From contig PMUP01000013.1 in assembly GCA_003166865.1 (NCBI GenBank), forward strand, positions 84,383-148,382: 64,000 nucleotides of DNA, in the 5' to 3' direction. This document shows positions 18,113 to 27,076 of this stretch, piece by piece; the first letter of the stretch is position 1, and each line of letters starts with the position of its first letter. The DNA is from Bryobacterales bacterium (GTDB lineage: Bacteria; Acidobacteriota; Terriglobia; Bryobacterales; Bryobacteraceae). Under the pieces are notes generated by a model. The model was not told the origin of the DNA. It was given only the letters and a program-made list of their open reading frames with translations, and did not search any database. The position numbers and the translations under genes are program-made.

Positions 18113-19765
18113 CTAACTCTCTTCGTCCAGAAGCCAGGTCCGCAGGAGCTGCGTCGCGGCTGCCGGATCTTTGCGAACTTCCTGCCGCAGGTACTTGGTC
18201 AGCGCCTCGTTTTTTGTCGACGAGAGCATCGGAACTTTGAGCGCATCGATCAGCTGCTGTTCCTGGGATAGAGGATCCTCGGCCACCGGGGAAATTTCCG
18301 CGGAGGGCGGCCGCGGCGTGGCTGGATTCAGCGCAGCCACCGTTTCGGTGACGGCGACACGATGACGGCGACCCCGCGCCGCGAACCAAATGCCGGCGCC
18401 GATTATGAGGACTCCACCGGCTGCGGCGCCTGCGATGATTTTCGGATCCTTCTTCAGGTACCAGGGCGCTTTATCCTGGCCGGCGGGTAAGCCGCTGTGC
18501 GCGCTCGGCGCGTCTGGCCGATCCTCTCGAATGGATCCATCGAAGGGCAGCGTTTCTACAGTCACCTGATCGCCGCGCGCCGCATTGATCCCCGCGATGT
18601 TGGTGACCAGATTCTTGATCACATTGATCTTTTCCGGAAGCGGTGCGATAAACGTGCGGCTATAATTGGCGCCCTTTTTCTCCCACTTCATTTCCTGATC
18701 CAGCAGCACGGCGACCGTGACGCGCTTCACCGCGCCGCGCGGATGCTCCACATGGCGCACCATCCGGCTGGTCTGGTAATTGGTGTTCTCCGTGCGGCGC
18801 GTGGTGCCGCTGGCGGGCGCCGCGGCGGCGGCCGGAGGATTAGGAAGATTCGAGGCGACCCCGGGGATGCCTGCGTTCAGGCGGCCAGCGGCGGATTCAT
18901 CGGTGCGCTGCGACGAAACAATCGCGGACTTGGCCGGGTCCAGCACCTCTTCACTTTCCTCCACGCCCGAAAAGTCGCACTCGACCGAAACCCCAGTCCG
19001 GTAATTTCCGGCGCCCAGTATAGGATCCAACGTCTCATTGAGCTTCTTTGTCAGCTCATGCTCGACATTGACTTGATACTCGAACTGGCCCTCGGAGGCG
19101 GAGCCCAACGTGTCGCCGCTGCGAGGCTTGTTGAGCAGATCGCCGTGCGAGTCGACAATGGTGACCTGCTGTGGAGACAAGCCCTCCACCGCGCTGGCGA
19201 CCAGATGCGCGATGGCTGCGACATTCTCCGGGGCAAGCGACGCCTGGCGGCGCAGATTCAGCAGCACGCTGGCTTTGGCGGGCTGGCGCGATTCGACAAA
19301 CACGGAATCTTTCGGGAACGTGAGGTGCACACGCGCCTTTTCGATCTCACCCAGCGAGGCGATGGTTCGTTCGAGCTCGCCTTCGAGCGCGCGCCGGTAG
19401 TTGACCTGCTCGGCGAAGTCCGTGGTGGCGAAATTGGTTTTATCAAACAGCTCGAACCCGATGCGGCCCGACTTCGGGAGCCCTTCGCGAGCCAGCAGCA
19501 AGCGAGCTTCCGAAGCTTTGTCGGTGGGGACGAGAATGGTATTGCCGTCGTCCTCCAGCCGGTACTCGATATTGCCTTCTTTGAGTTTCTGCACGGCCTG
19601 TGCGGCATCTTCGCCGGCCATGCCGCGATACAGGGCTTTGAAATTCGAATCATGGCGCCAGCTTGAGATCGCGAGGAACGCCCCTCCCGCGGCCAGCACG
19701 GCCACCACGATGGAGACCCTTTGAAAGGCCGACATCGCGCTCCAGATTTTTTGCAATTGATCCAA
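18113..19765 (-). CDS. fliF: Flagellar MS-ring protein
   Basis: FliF forms the inner-membrane MS-ring on which the basal body is built. The 550-residue protein has an N-terminal membrane segment (VSIVVAVLAAGGAFLAIS), the YscJ-like ring-building motifs with LYRGMAGEDAAQAVQKL and GIPYEL-like turns, a periplasmic region, a second membrane segment (IIAGAAAGGVLIIGAGIWF) and a cytoplasmic tail. The tail ends RKDPAAATQLLRTWL, the helix known to bind FliG, although fliG lies 43 kb away. It is transcribed after fliE, with a 26-nt gap. Confidence 0.97.
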   Translation of the reverse strand: MDQLQKIWSAMSAFQRVSIVVAVLAAGGAFLAISSWRHDSNFKALYRGMAGEDAAQAVQKLKEGNIEYRLEDDGNTILVPTDKASEARLLLAREGLPKSGRIGFELFDKTNFATTDFAEQVNYRRALEGELERTIASLGEIEKARVHLTFPKDSVFVESRQPAKASVLLNLRRQASLAPENVAAIAHLVASAVEGLSPQQVTIVDSHGDLLNKPRSGDTLGSASEGQFEYQVNVEHELTKKLNETLDPILGAGNYRTGVSVECDFSGVEESEEVLDPAKSAIVSSQRTDESAAGRLNAGIPGVASNLPNPPAAAAAPASGTTRRTENTNYQTSRMVRHVEHPRGAVKRVTVAVLLDQEMKWEKKGANYSRTFIAPLPEKINVIKNLVTNIAGINAARGDQVTVETLPFDGSIREDRPDAPSAHSGLPAGQDKAPWYLKKDPKIIAGAAAGGVLIIGAGIWFAARGRRHRVAVTETVAALNPATPRPPSAEISPVAEDPLSQEQQLIDALKVPMLSSTKNEALTKYLRQEVRKDPAAATQLLRTWLLDEES

Positions 19766-19791
19766 TCCGGTTCTCCCGTTCTATCCCAAAA

Positions 19792-20097
19792 CTAGTCAGG
19801 CATCTTCATGACTTCCTGATATGCTTGCACGACCTTGTTGCGGACCTGCACGAACATATCGAAAGCCAGGCTGGAACGCTGCACGGCCAGCATCGTGGTG
19901 TGTGGATCGTCCTGCTCTCCGGAGACAAACTGGTTGATGGCTGTATCCGCGCCGCTCTGCAATTGCGAGACATTCCGGATGGACTGCTGGAGAATGGAGC
20001 TGAAAGCATCCGAGCCGGAGGCGCCACCCGTTGCCGGCGCGATCGGCTCCGGCAGGGGAATGTTTCGAATCGGTTGAAATGACGGGATGGAGGGCAT
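19792..20097 (-). CDS. fliE: Flagellar hook-basal body protein (MS-ring/rod junction)
   Basis: The 101-residue protein matches FliE, which joins the MS-ring to the rod and is an early export substrate. Signatures are FSSILQQSIRNVSQLQ and the C-terminal TTMLAVQRSSLAFDMFVQVRNK-type helix (LAFDMFVQVRNKVVQAYQEV). It sits between flgC and fliF, its usual place. Confidence 0.96.
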   Translation of the reverse strand: MPSIPSFQPIRNIPLPEPIAPATGGASGSDAFSSILQQSIRNVSQLQSGADTAINQFVSGEQDDPHTTMLAVQRSSLAFDMFVQVRNKVVQAYQEVMKMPD

Positions 20098-20113
20098 CTG
20101 ATAAGGTTCCCTT

Positions 20114-20545
20114 TTACTTGAGGATGTCGAGCGAGCGCTGGATCATGTCCTTCACGGCCGATATGGCCGCAACGTTGGCCTGATAGCCTCGCGAGGCGGT
20201 CATCAGATCGACCATGTCTTCCGCCGGATTGATGCGCGGGAACGCCACATACCCATCCACGTCCGCGTCGGGATGTCCCGGCAGGTAGCGTTTTTCGGGA
20301 TCGCGCTGGTCCACTGAAATGTCCGCGACTCTGACGCCTTGGCCCTCCAGCGCGGACTGAAATTCACTGGCGAAGGGCGACTCGACGGTGCTGCTCGCAA
20401 ATACGACGTCCTTGCGGCGATAGGGTCCACCGTCCGGGGTGCGCGTGGTTTCCGAGTTGGCGAGGTTTTCGGCGAGCACTTCGGCGCGCGCGCGCTGCGC
20501 GTCCATGCCGGAGGCGGAAACGGAGAGACTTCCAAACAGGCTCAT
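20114..20545 (-). CDS. flgC: Flagellar proximal rod protein
   Basis: The 143-residue protein has the rod N-terminal helix (SASGMDAQRARAEVLAENLANSETT) and the matching C-terminal helix (DLMTASRGYQANVAAISAVKDMI) that pack together in rod, hook and filament proteins. FlgC builds the proximal rod with FlgB and FlgF. Its ATG overlaps the flgB stop as ATGA. Confidence 0.97.
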   Translation of the reverse strand: MSLFGSLSVSASGMDAQRARAEVLAENLANSETTRTPDGGPYRRKDVVFASSTVESPFASEFQSALEGQGVRVADISVDQRDPEKRYLPGHPDADVDGYVAFPRINPAEDMVDLMTASRGYQANVAAISAVKDMIQRSLDILK

Positions 20546-20874
20546 GAGGTGCGTCCTTCGGTGATGGCTTCGCGAATTTCGTGAATATTTCCGCGCAGTA
20601 GCTGAGTGGCGATGTTGAAGCGGATATCGTTTTCGGCAAGCAGGCGCGCCTGATGGTCCAGGCTGACGTTGTTGCCGTCGTTCTTGGTGGGCAGGCCCTC
20701 AGGCTCGATGACGGTAGGCGAGGAACCGGACGCCCGGCTCAGTTCGCTTTGAAAATCGATGTCCTGGGTTTTATACCCCGGCGTGTCGGCATTGGCGATG
20801 TTTCGCGCCACCAGCTTTTGGCGCGCGCTGACAGCGTCGAGATATTGTTCGAGCTTCGATAATCCGTCCACCAT
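20542..20874 (-). CDS. flgB: Flagellar proximal rod protein
   Basis: The product is 110 residues with the FlgB signatures LVARNIANADTPGYKTQDIDF and LLAENDIRFNIATQLL. I place the start at the ATG at 20874; a TTG one codon upstream (20877) is the alternative. There is no Shine-Dalgarno sequence before it. A sigma-54 promoter match ends 16 nt upstream, so the mRNA is predicted to begin about 4 nt before the start codon. It opens the operon flgB-flgC-fliE-fliF-fliH-fliI. Confidence 0.96.
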   Translation of the reverse strand: MVDGLSKLEQYLDAVSARQKLVARNIANADTPGYKTQDIDFQSELSRASGSSPTVIEPEGLPTKNDGNNVSLDHQARLLAENDIRFNIATQLLRGNIHEIREAITEGRTS

Positions 20875-20889
20875 CAAGGTCTGAGGAAG

Positions 20890-20904
20890 GCAATTCCCCT
20901 GCCA
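20890..20904 (-). promoter_or_regulatory. Sigma-54 (-24/-12) promoter of flgB
   Basis: Read on the minus strand the site is TGGCAGGGGAATTGC. The -24 GG and -12 GC pairs have the required spacing, and only the sixth base differs from TGGCAC-N5-TTGC. The predicted +1 is about 20878, 4 nt before the flgB ATG. Confidence 0.8.
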
Positions 20905-20960
20905 TTCGGAACTGCCTGTAAATCAAGAGTAAGCAATGACGCTGAAGCCAAGATTTTGGA

Positions 20961-22367
20961 TCAGGTGGTTGCGGTGATCATGTTTTCGGCATCCTGCATC
21001 ATGGTGTTGATCACGCTGATGACTTCCGCAGACGCCTGAAAAGCCTCCTGATACTGTATCAGGTTGACGGATTCGGTTGCGAGGGAGACGCCTTGCACTT
21101 GGGTCCGATTGGCCTGCGCCTGTTCGAGCAGTTGCGTGGACATGGTGAGCCCGGACTGCTGTGTGTTGATGGCGCTGGCAGCGTTGCTCTCGGTGGTGCT
21201 CAGGAAGGTGGAGAAGCTTTGGCCGTTGATTTGGTCCGCCAGCGTGGCGCCTGAGGCGATGTTGGAAAGACTCTCCATGGCGTTGGGATTTGCCGCCATG
21301 GCTTTCGAAAGATCGGTGGAGGTATAGGACGAATTCACCTGCAGCGACTGCGCGATCGAGGACGGGTCTCCGGAGCCATACTGAAACAGCGGCGTGGAGC
21401 CACCCAGCGTCGCGTTGACCGAATCCGCCAATCCCTGCGCCAGTTGATTCAGCGCGCCCTGCTGGCTCCCGTTGCCGATCAGCGTTGGGGCGAAGTTGTT
21501 CACGTAGTTGATCAGCCCGCCGAGCTGGCCTCCGGTGACCGAACTGGTAATATCCTGGCCCTGGCCGTCCAGTATCCGCAGCGTCGGATTGCCCTGCGGA
21601 TACGCCGCACCCGGCGCCGGCCCCACCAGATCCGCTTGCAGCTTGAATTGCTGAGTTCCGGTGAGCAGCGGCGTTGTTCCGTTCATCAGAATCGATATGG
21701 TGCCGTTGCTATTCTGCTGTGCACTGATGGGAGCCAGGTTGGAGAGCGTCTCCAGCGACGAGTACACCTGCGCCTCCGCTGTCGCGCTGGGCGGAACTCC
21801 CGATTGGAGCTGCTGGTTGTACTCCTGGACCTGCCCCACCAGTTGGTTGATTTGCGACACTACGTCGTCGGCCGCCGATTGTGCGTTGGTCACCGTCTGC
21901 TGCACGGTTTCGGCCGCGCTACTGATATTGGCGGCGAAAGCCTGTGCGGCCTCGATCACCCCATTCTGCGGACCGCTGGAGTTGGGTGACGCCAACAGCG
22001 TGGAAAAGCTCTGCAACAACTGAGTGAGGGAGCCCAGAATGCCCGTCGACCCGGTGGGGTCGTTCAAATCCAGCACCTGGGAGACAGCGGTGGCGTTCTC
22101 GGTGAAGGATTGATATTGTCCGGCCTGGCCCTGTTGATACCAGACGGCCTGCTCCGCGAACTGGCTACGGCTATCTACGCTATCGATGCTGACGCCGCCG
22201 GCCAAACCCTGACTGATATCGAAGGCATCGGCTTGCGGCTCGACAATCTGTGCCGCATATCCTGGCGTGGTCTGATTGGCAAGGTTCTGACCGGTGATGC
22301 CAATCGCCTGCGAGTCCGCACTGAGCGCGGCACCGGCCAAATCGAGAGCTGCGTTTAAGCTAATCAT
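20961..22367 (-). CDS. flgK: Hook-filament junction protein 1 (hook-associated protein)
   Basis: FlgK joins the hook to the filament. The 468-residue product has the rod/hook N-terminal helix (LDLAGAALSADSQAIGITGQNLANQTTPGY) and a C-terminal helix with LIQYQEAFQASAEVISVINTMM, both typical. The middle is variable and rich in Gln, Ser and Asn. It follows flgN by 6 nt and is the last gene of flgM-flgN-flgK. The partner junction protein FlgL, often next, was not found in the window. Confidence 0.94.
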   Translation of the reverse strand: MISLNAALDLAGAALSADSQAIGITGQNLANQTTPGYAAQIVEPQADAFDISQGLAGGVSIDSVDSRSQFAEQAVWYQQGQAGQYQSFTENATAVSQVLDLNDPTGSTGILGSLTQLLQSFSTLLASPNSSGPQNGVIEAAQAFAANISSAAETVQQTVTNAQSAADDVVSQINQLVGQVQEYNQQLQSGVPPSATAEAQVYSSLETLSNLAPISAQQNSNGTISILMNGTTPLLTGTQQFKLQADLVGPAPGAAYPQGNPTLRILDGQGQDITSSVTGGQLGGLINYVNNFAPTLIGNGSQQGALNQLAQGLADSVNATLGGSTPLFQYGSGDPSSIAQSLQVNSSYTSTDLSKAMAANPNAMESLSNIASGATLADQINGQSFSTFLSTTESNAASAINTQQSGLTMSTQLLEQAQANRTQVQGVSLATESVNLIQYQEAFQASAEVISVINTMMQDAENMITATT

Positions 22368-22373
22368 CGCAAT

Positions 22374-22748
22374 TCACAACGCCCGTTCCAAGCCTCTCGG
22401 CGTATAGCCGACGACGCCTTCTGTTTCCAACTGTACGCGGGCTTGTTCAAACACGGCGGCCTGGCGAAGCAGGCATCGAACCACTGTCAGGCGCTCCTGC
22501 AAGGCCACCAGCCGGGGCGCCATAGCGGGGCTGGCGGTCAAATCCGAGCGTTCGCGGCAAGCCCATTCCATCTCGCTGATGAACTGTAGCAGGCCGCTGC
22601 GCCGTGGACTGAGCAGTACCGCGTGTGCCCGCTCGATGGACGCTTCGACACGATCCAGCCAGGCATTAGTGAAATCTTCGGTAGTGCAATCTTCGGTGCG
22701 CTCTTCCGCTACCGTCCGCGGCGCGTTAACATCCGTTTCAAGGAACAT
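22374..22748 (-). CDS. flgN: Probable FlgN-type export chaperone for FlgK
   Basis: The 124-residue protein is helical and charged, with no signal peptide or membrane segment. The core LDRVEASIERAHAVLLSPRRSG and the following helices suit a FlgN-like chaperone, but the sequence likeness is weak. The main support is position: it overlaps the flgM end by 11 nt and is followed directly by flgK, its expected client. FlgN proteins escort FlgK and FlgL to the export gate. Confidence 0.7.
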   Translation of the reverse strand: MFLETDVNAPRTVAEERTEDCTTEDFTNAWLDRVEASIERAHAVLLSPRRSGLLQFISEMEWACRERSDLTASPAMAPRLVALQERLTVVRCLLRQAAVFEQARVQLETEGVVGYTPRGLERAL

Positions 22749-23043
22749 TGCTCGGATCCGTATCCTGATCGACGATAGCTTGGCTCAATTTGGCGGGATC
22801 GACGGTATATTGACCCGATTGGTAGAGTTGTGTCAGATTTGCGACCTGCTGGGCCCGCTGATCGCCGGTGCTTCCGATCACCGAGGCTGCTGTCTGCGCG
22901 ACATCGGAGACGTCCACCCGGTCCAAACCGAATTGTTGCGAACTCAGACTTTGCGGTGCGCCAGGCGTCTGGCCTACGCGCGCAGTCTGGCTTGCATTCT
23001 GCGTCTGCCCGATGTTGTCCGGTGTCCCTGGTCCAATTTTCAT
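22738..23043 (-). CDS. flgM: Anti-sigma-28 factor
   Basis: The 101-residue product ends with the FlgM signature: VDVSDVAQTAAS, then RAQQVANLTQLYQSGQYTVDPAKLSQAIV. FlgM holds sigma-28 (FliA, encoded at 38830) inactive until the hook is complete, then is exported through the flagellum. The disordered Gln/Thr/Pro-rich N-terminus is typical. The ATG at 23043 has AAGG close upstream. Confidence 0.93.
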   Translation of the reverse strand: MKIGPGTPDNIGQTQNASQTARVGQTPGAPQSLSSQQFGLDRVDVSDVAQTAASVIGSTGDQRAQQVANLTQLYQSGQYTVDPAKLSQAIVDQDTDPSNVP

Positions 23044-23083
23044 ATGAATCCTTACGCCCCGCTAAAATACACTTCCAATCTAG

Positions 23084-23108
23084 TCTTCGGTCACATTGTG
23101 GATTTTTA
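23084..23108 (-). promoter_or_regulatory. Weak sigma-28-like promoter candidate before flgM
   Basis: On the minus strand TAAA (23108-23105) is followed after 13 nt by ACCGAAGA (23091-23084), which matches GCCGATAA at five of eight positions. The spacing equals that of the better flagellin site. It would give a leader of about 35 nt. The -10 is poor, so this is tentative. Confidence 0.25.
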
Positions 23109-23191
23109 AAGAACTTTTTTTGCCCAATGGACGCATAGATCGTTTTGCGTATAGACCCTGTGCAATCCGCGTACCATACAAAAAAACTTTC

Positions 23192-23216
23192 TAAATCCAG
23201 CGAACTGCGGCGATAC
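23192..23216 (+). promoter_or_regulatory. Sigma-28-like promoter of the flagellin gene
   Basis: TAAA at 23192-23195 is followed after 13 nt by GGCGATAC (23209-23216), close to the -10 consensus GCCGATAA. Flagellin genes are classic sigma-28 targets. The spacing is 2 nt shorter than in E. coli but near the range in Bacillus. The leader would be about 65 nt. Confidence 0.55.
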
Positions 23217-23290
23217 ACTCACTGAACGCAAGTGGGCCCAGAACGGGCAGCGGCGCTCTGAAACTTACGGTTCATAAAAGGAGAATCCAA

Positions 23291-24118
23291 ATGGGTAGTG
23301 CAGTATCTTTGACGTCCGCGATGCAGGCGAACCTGTTTTCCCTGGACACGATCAATTCACAGATCCAAACCGCGCAGACCGACTTGTCCACCGGCAAGGC
23401 GGTCAACTCGGCTGCAGACAATGCCACTGCGTTTTTCGAGGCGCAAGCAGGCACTACTGAGGCCAGTCAGCTCAACAACCTGAAGGACGCCATGGGGCAA
23501 GGTCTGCAGGTTGTGAATACAGCGCTCACGACTATCTCCACCGCCACCAGCATTCTGCAACAGATGCAGTCCTTGGCGCAGCAGGCGGAATCCACCACCA
23601 ACACGACGCAAATCGGTAACCTGCAGACGCAGTACAATCAGCTGCAGGGCCAGTTGAACGAACTCACGCAGAACGATGCCAACTACCAGGGCACCAACCT
23701 GCTGAGCGGCGTCGCCGGCAACAACCTGGTCATCAACTTCAACGCCGACGGAACCAGCAATATCACCATCTCGGCAACGGATACGACACAGACCACCTAT
23801 CAGCCCGCGGCGGCCACCAATTGGGCTAGCGGCAGCACCGCCATTCAGGCATCGGAGACAGCGGCGTCCAGCGCCGTAACCGCCTACAACGGTCTGTCAC
23901 AGACGCTCGGTTCATACAGCGCTCTCATCACCACCCGTCAGAATTTCACTACGCAGCTTGCCAACATCTTTACTACGGGCGCGAACAACTTAACCAACGC
24001 GGACATGAACCAGGAGAGCGCGGACCTGTTGGCCTTACAGACCCAGCAGCAGCTCAGCATCAGCGCTCTCAACATTGCCAACCAGTCGAACCAGTCGATT
24101 CTGCGGCTCTTTCAATAA
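23291..24118 (+). CDS. fliC: Flagellin
   Basis: The 275-residue filament protein has both conserved ends: SAMQANLFSLDTINSQIQTA with DLSTGKAVNSAADNATAFF at the N-terminus, and ESADLLALQTQQQLSISALN with IANQSNQSILRLF at the C-terminus. The pattern resembles the short flagellins of Caulobacter and other Alphaproteobacteria, matching the presence of flaF and flbT here. The central domain is short and rich in Thr, Ser, Asn and Ala, leaving many possible O-glycosylation sites. AAAGGAG at 23277-23283 precedes the ATG. FlgL was considered and judged less likely from the C-terminus. Confidence 0.94.
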   Translation: MGSAVSLTSAMQANLFSLDTINSQIQTAQTDLSTGKAVNSAADNATAFFEAQAGTTEASQLNNLKDAMGQGLQVVNTALTTISTATSILQQMQSLAQQAESTTNTTQIGNLQTQYNQLQGQLNELTQNDANYQGTNLLSGVAGNNLVINFNADGTSNITISATDTTQTTYQPAAATNWASGSTAIQASETAASSAVTAYNGLSQTLGSYSALITTRQNFTTQLANIFTTGANNLTNADMNQESADLLALQTQQQLSISALNIANQSNQSILRLFQ

Positions 24119-24223
24119 CGATCCCGGTTTGGATGAGGAACTCGGTTCGGACAGCAGTACGCAAGCCGGCGGAGGGGTGGGGATAACCGCCCCTTCGAAC
24201 GGTTCAGGTGGGAGCCTGCAGGG

Positions 24224-24258
24224 ATAAAAAAAGGGGACGGATTTTACTCCGTCCCCTT
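24224..24258 (-). terminator. Intrinsic terminator of the flgF-flgE operon
   Basis: A perfect 11-bp stem, AAGGGGACGGA (24231-24241) with TCCGTCCCCTT (24248-24258), encloses a 6-nt loop. Read on the minus strand it is followed by a run of T (24230-24224). It lies 26 nt past the flgE stop. On the plus strand there is no T-run, so it would not terminate the flagellin gene efficiently. Confidence 0.9.
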
Positions 24259-24283
24259 AACTGCGTCTATGCTCAGAAATACG

Positions 24284-25573
24284 CTATGGCTGGATGATGC
24301 TCAAGAGCTGCTCGATCATCTGATTCTGGGTGGTGATGACGCGCGAGGCAGCGGAATAGCCGGCCTGGAAGTTGATCAGATTGGTGAACTCGGTGGCGAT
24401 GTCGACATTCGACGATTCGAGCGACTCACCGAGAATCTGACCCGCGCCGCCAGCTAGTGCAACCGACGGCGGCAGCGTGACAGTGGACGCACCCGCACCA
24501 AAATCGTTGTCGCCGATGTTCACCAGGGAATCGGGATTTTGCACTCCGGCCACCGCGATCTGCCCGATCTCGGACTGCGCACCGTTGCTAAACGTCCCCA
24601 TGATCTCGCCGCCGTTGACAATCTGAACGCTCGATAGCGTGCCTGCCGCGAGCCCATTCTGCGTAACGTTGGTAACGACGGACGTCTGGCTGAATTGCGT
24701 CAGACCGGAGACGCCGCCGGCGGCCGGAGTGCCGGAGGGAGCGGTGGTCCAGGGGCTCCACGTGATGATGGGTTGATTCGGGATGCCGCTGGCGGTTGTG
24801 TACGTGAGGCCTGTGATGGTGATGGCCGCCGGCGTCGAGGGAGATAGCTCGCCGTTGGTGAAAGTAAGCGACGTGGTCGAAAGCAGCGAGGTGAGCTTGG
24901 AGCCGTCCTGAATGCTCGGGTCGGTGGAGCTGAGTGTAAGGTCCCATTGGTTTGGGGTGGTCGCGTCCTTGGTCATCGTCAGCGTGAGCTGGTGACTGCC
25001 ACCCTCGGAGTCGTACACCGTAATCGGGACCGAGAGCGAATCGCCCGCCGCTGCCGCCGCGTTCAAGTTCGCTGAGATGCTCACCGTACTGGTGGCGACC
25101 GCCGGAAGAGTGGTTCCCATGGGAATCGTGATGTTGCCGACCAGGCCGGATGTATCCACCTGGCCGGTTGCCGGATTCAGACTCCAACCCTGTACGTTCG
25201 CACCGTCCGCGGTCTGTAGGGTCCCATCGGCGCCAATCTGGAAGGATCCGTCGCGGGTGTATTCATAACTGCTGGGCGTTCCGGTGCTTCCAGCGGGGGC
25301 CAGCAGAAAAAATCCGTTCCCTTGAATGGCCGCGTCCAGAGGATTCGTGGTCGTCGTGATGGCGCCCTGGCTGAAGTCAGCCTCCGTGGTAGGCTGTTGC
25401 ACGCCGTTGCCAATTTGCGTGTTGTTGGCCGTCACGGTGCCCATCACGTCCTCGAAATTAATCTCCGAAGTCTTAAAGCCGGTCGTGCTCATATTTGCAA
25501 GGTTATTGCCCACCGCGTCCATCGCGCTGGAAAAAGCCTGCAGAGCCGAAAGTGCTGTATCAAAAGATCCCAT
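24284..25573 (-). CDS. flgE: Flagellar hook protein
   Basis: The 429-residue protein starts with the hook signature FDTALSALQAFSSAMDAVGN and LANMSTTGFKTSEINFEDV, has the FlgE D1/D2 beta-rich middle (GNGFFLL, YTRDGSFQIGADGTL), and ends with SNVDIATEFTNLINFQAGYS. It polymerises as the universal joint. It is the last gene of flgF-flgG-flgA-flgH-flgI-flgJ-flgE and is followed by the terminator. Confidence 0.95.
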   Translation of the reverse strand: MGSFDTALSALQAFSSAMDAVGNNLANMSTTGFKTSEINFEDVMGTVTANNTQIGNGVQQPTTEADFSQGAITTTTNPLDAAIQGNGFFLLAPAGSTGTPSSYEYTRDGSFQIGADGTLQTADGANVQGWSLNPATGQVDTSGLVGNITIPMGTTLPAVATSTVSISANLNAAAAAGDSLSVPITVYDSEGGSHQLTLTMTKDATTPNQWDLTLSSTDPSIQDGSKLTSLLSTTSLTFTNGELSPSTPAAITITGLTYTTASGIPNQPIITWSPWTTAPSGTPAAGGVSGLTQFSQTSVVTNVTQNGLAAGTLSSVQIVNGGEIMGTFSNGAQSEIGQIAVAGVQNPDSLVNIGDNDFGAGASTVTLPPSVALAGGAGQILGESLESSNVDIATEFTNLINFQAGYSAASRVITTQNQMIEQLLSIIQP

Positions 25574-25597
25574 TGGTCCCTTCCTTAGGTTGATGTA

Positions 25598-25957
25598 TTA
25601 CTGCTGTTTCCCTGCCGCCGGCTGGTTTTCTCGAGCCGGATTTTCCGCGAAATGCGAAACCACCATTTTGGCCAGTCCCAGGCCGCCCTGCGCGGCGAGC
25701 GCGCTGGCGAATTGCTGTTGGGCAATCTCCATGGCCTGGTTGTTGGCCTGATCGTCGTCGTCTTTTTCTCCCGTGCCGAACCAGTTCTCGTCCGGATCAT
25801 GCGCCGATTGGAGCATCTGCTGCAGCATCAGCGCTTCGAACTGCTGCGCCGCCGAAGCCAGATCCCTGTGGCCACCGGCCGATATGTTCGAATAACCTCC
25901 ATCGAGACTTCCCGCGGAGGGCGACATGACGCTAAGAGGAGGAATTGTGCCGTCCAT
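25598..25957 (-). CDS. flgJ: Rod-binding FlgJ N-terminal domain protein without muramidase
   Basis: The 119-residue product carries only the rod-binding half of FlgJ: AAQQFEALMLQQMLQSAHD and NQAMEIAQQQFASALAAQGGLGLAKMVV. Proteobacterial FlgJ adds a C-terminal glucosaminidase that opens the cell wall for the rod; that half is absent. Acting as a rod-assembly scaffold fits its place directly after flgI. A separate lytic transglycosylase at 62317 may supply the wall-cutting step. Confidence 0.9.
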   Translation of the reverse strand: MDGTIPPLSVMSPSAGSLDGGYSNISAGGHRDLASAAQQFEALMLQQMLQSAHDPDENWFGTGEKDDDDQANNQAMEIAQQQFASALAAQGGLGLAKMVVSHFAENPARENQPAAGKQQ

Positions 25958-27070
25958 CTAGATCACCTCAAGTTCCGCATCCAATGCACCGGACGCGCGA
26001 AGATTCTGGAGGATGGCGATGATGTCGCGCGGGGTCGCGCCAATCGCAACCAGCGCTTTGGCCAGCTGTTCGACGGTGGCGCCTTTCTCCAGTAGGATGC
26101 TCTTGGCCTTTTGTTCGGTTGCGTTGAGGGAAACCTCGGGCACCACTTGCGTGGAACCTCCCTGCGAGAACGGGCCGGGTTGCGATACCACATAATGCGT
26201 CTGGATTTCGACACTGAGCGATCCGTGTAGGATGGACACCGGCGCAATACTCACCTCTCCGCCAATGACGATGGTTCCGGTGCGCTCATTCACCACGACG
26301 CGCGCGGCCACATCCGTCTCGACTTTGATGCCCTCTATCTCGGCGATGAATTCGCTGCTGCGTCCGCGGTACTCGGTGGGGACCTTCACCAGCACCGTAC
26401 CGCTGTTTTCGGCTATAGCGATGGATCCCTGGCCGTGTTTGGCGGACTGTTGATTAATCTGCTCGGCGATGCGCTCAGCGGTCGTGAAATCGGCATGATG
26501 CAGCATCCAGCGCATGCTTTCGCCAGGCACCACCGATGGCGCCAGGCGCTCGACAATACCGCCTTCCGGAACGCGGCCGGCGGTGGGATGATTCACCACC
26601 TTGGAGGTCCCGCCGCCACCGGCGACGAATCCGCCCGTCACAACCGAGCCTTGAGCGGTCGCGTAGACTTGCCCATCCAGGCTGCGCAATGGACTGACGA
26701 TGAGCGTGCCTCCCTGCAGCGTGCGGGCGTCGCCAATAGCGGAAACCAGCACGTCTACTTTCATGCCCGGGCGCGCAAAGGGGGGCAGCATCGCGGTAAC
26801 CATCACCGCCGCTGTGTTCCTCACTTGAATAGCGGTGGGCGAAACGGTCACGCCCATACGCTCCAGCAGATTCGTCAAGCTCTGCGCCGAAAAGATGGTC
26901 TGCTGGCTGTCGCCCTTGCCGGCCAGACCGACCACCAACCCATATCCAACCAGGTGGTTATCGCGGACGCCCTCGATGCTGGCGAGATCCTTAAGGCGAG
27001 CGGCGCCGACCGGTACAGTGCTGCAGCACAGCAACGCGAAAGCAATCGAGACCGGCAGAAGCTTCTTCAT
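25958..27070 (-). CDS. flgI: Flagellar P-ring protein
   Basis: The 370-residue protein forms the peptidoglycan ring of the LP bushing. It has a signal peptide (MKKLLPVSIAFALLCCSTV) and family motifs RLKDLASIEGVRDNHLVGYGLVVGL, GKGDSQ and NTAAVMVTAMLPPFARPG. The C-terminus ends with the usual LVAIGATPRDIIAILQNLRASGALDAEL. Its presence shows a peptidoglycan layer inside an outer membrane. The gene lies between flgH (6-nt gap) and flgJ (adjacent). Confidence 0.97.
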   Translation of the reverse strand: MKKLLPVSIAFALLCCSTVPVGAARLKDLASIEGVRDNHLVGYGLVVGLAGKGDSQQTIFSAQSLTNLLERMGVTVSPTAIQVRNTAAVMVTAMLPPFARPGMKVDVLVSAIGDARTLQGGTLIVSPLRSLDGQVYATAQGSVVTGGFVAGGGGTSKVVNHPTAGRVPEGGIVERLAPSVVPGESMRWMLHHADFTTAERIAEQINQQSAKHGQGSIAIAENSGTVLVKVPTEYRGRSSEFIAEIEGIKVETDVAARVVVNERTGTIVIGGEVSIAPVSILHGSLSVEIQTHYVVSQPGPFSQGGSTQVVPEVSLNATEQKAKSILLEKGATVEQLAKALVAIGATPRDIIAILQNLRASGALDAELEVI

Positions 27071-27076
27071 AAGAAT

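Noticed and set aside
18497-19666. Plus-strand open frame of 389 codons
   Set aside because: Shadow of fliF on the other strand; composition rich in Arg and His, typical of antisense frames in high-G+C DNA.
23291-24118. Reading the flagellin gene as flgL
   Set aside because: Both ends match flagellin, and it has its own sigma-28-like promoter; it is not in an operon with flgK.
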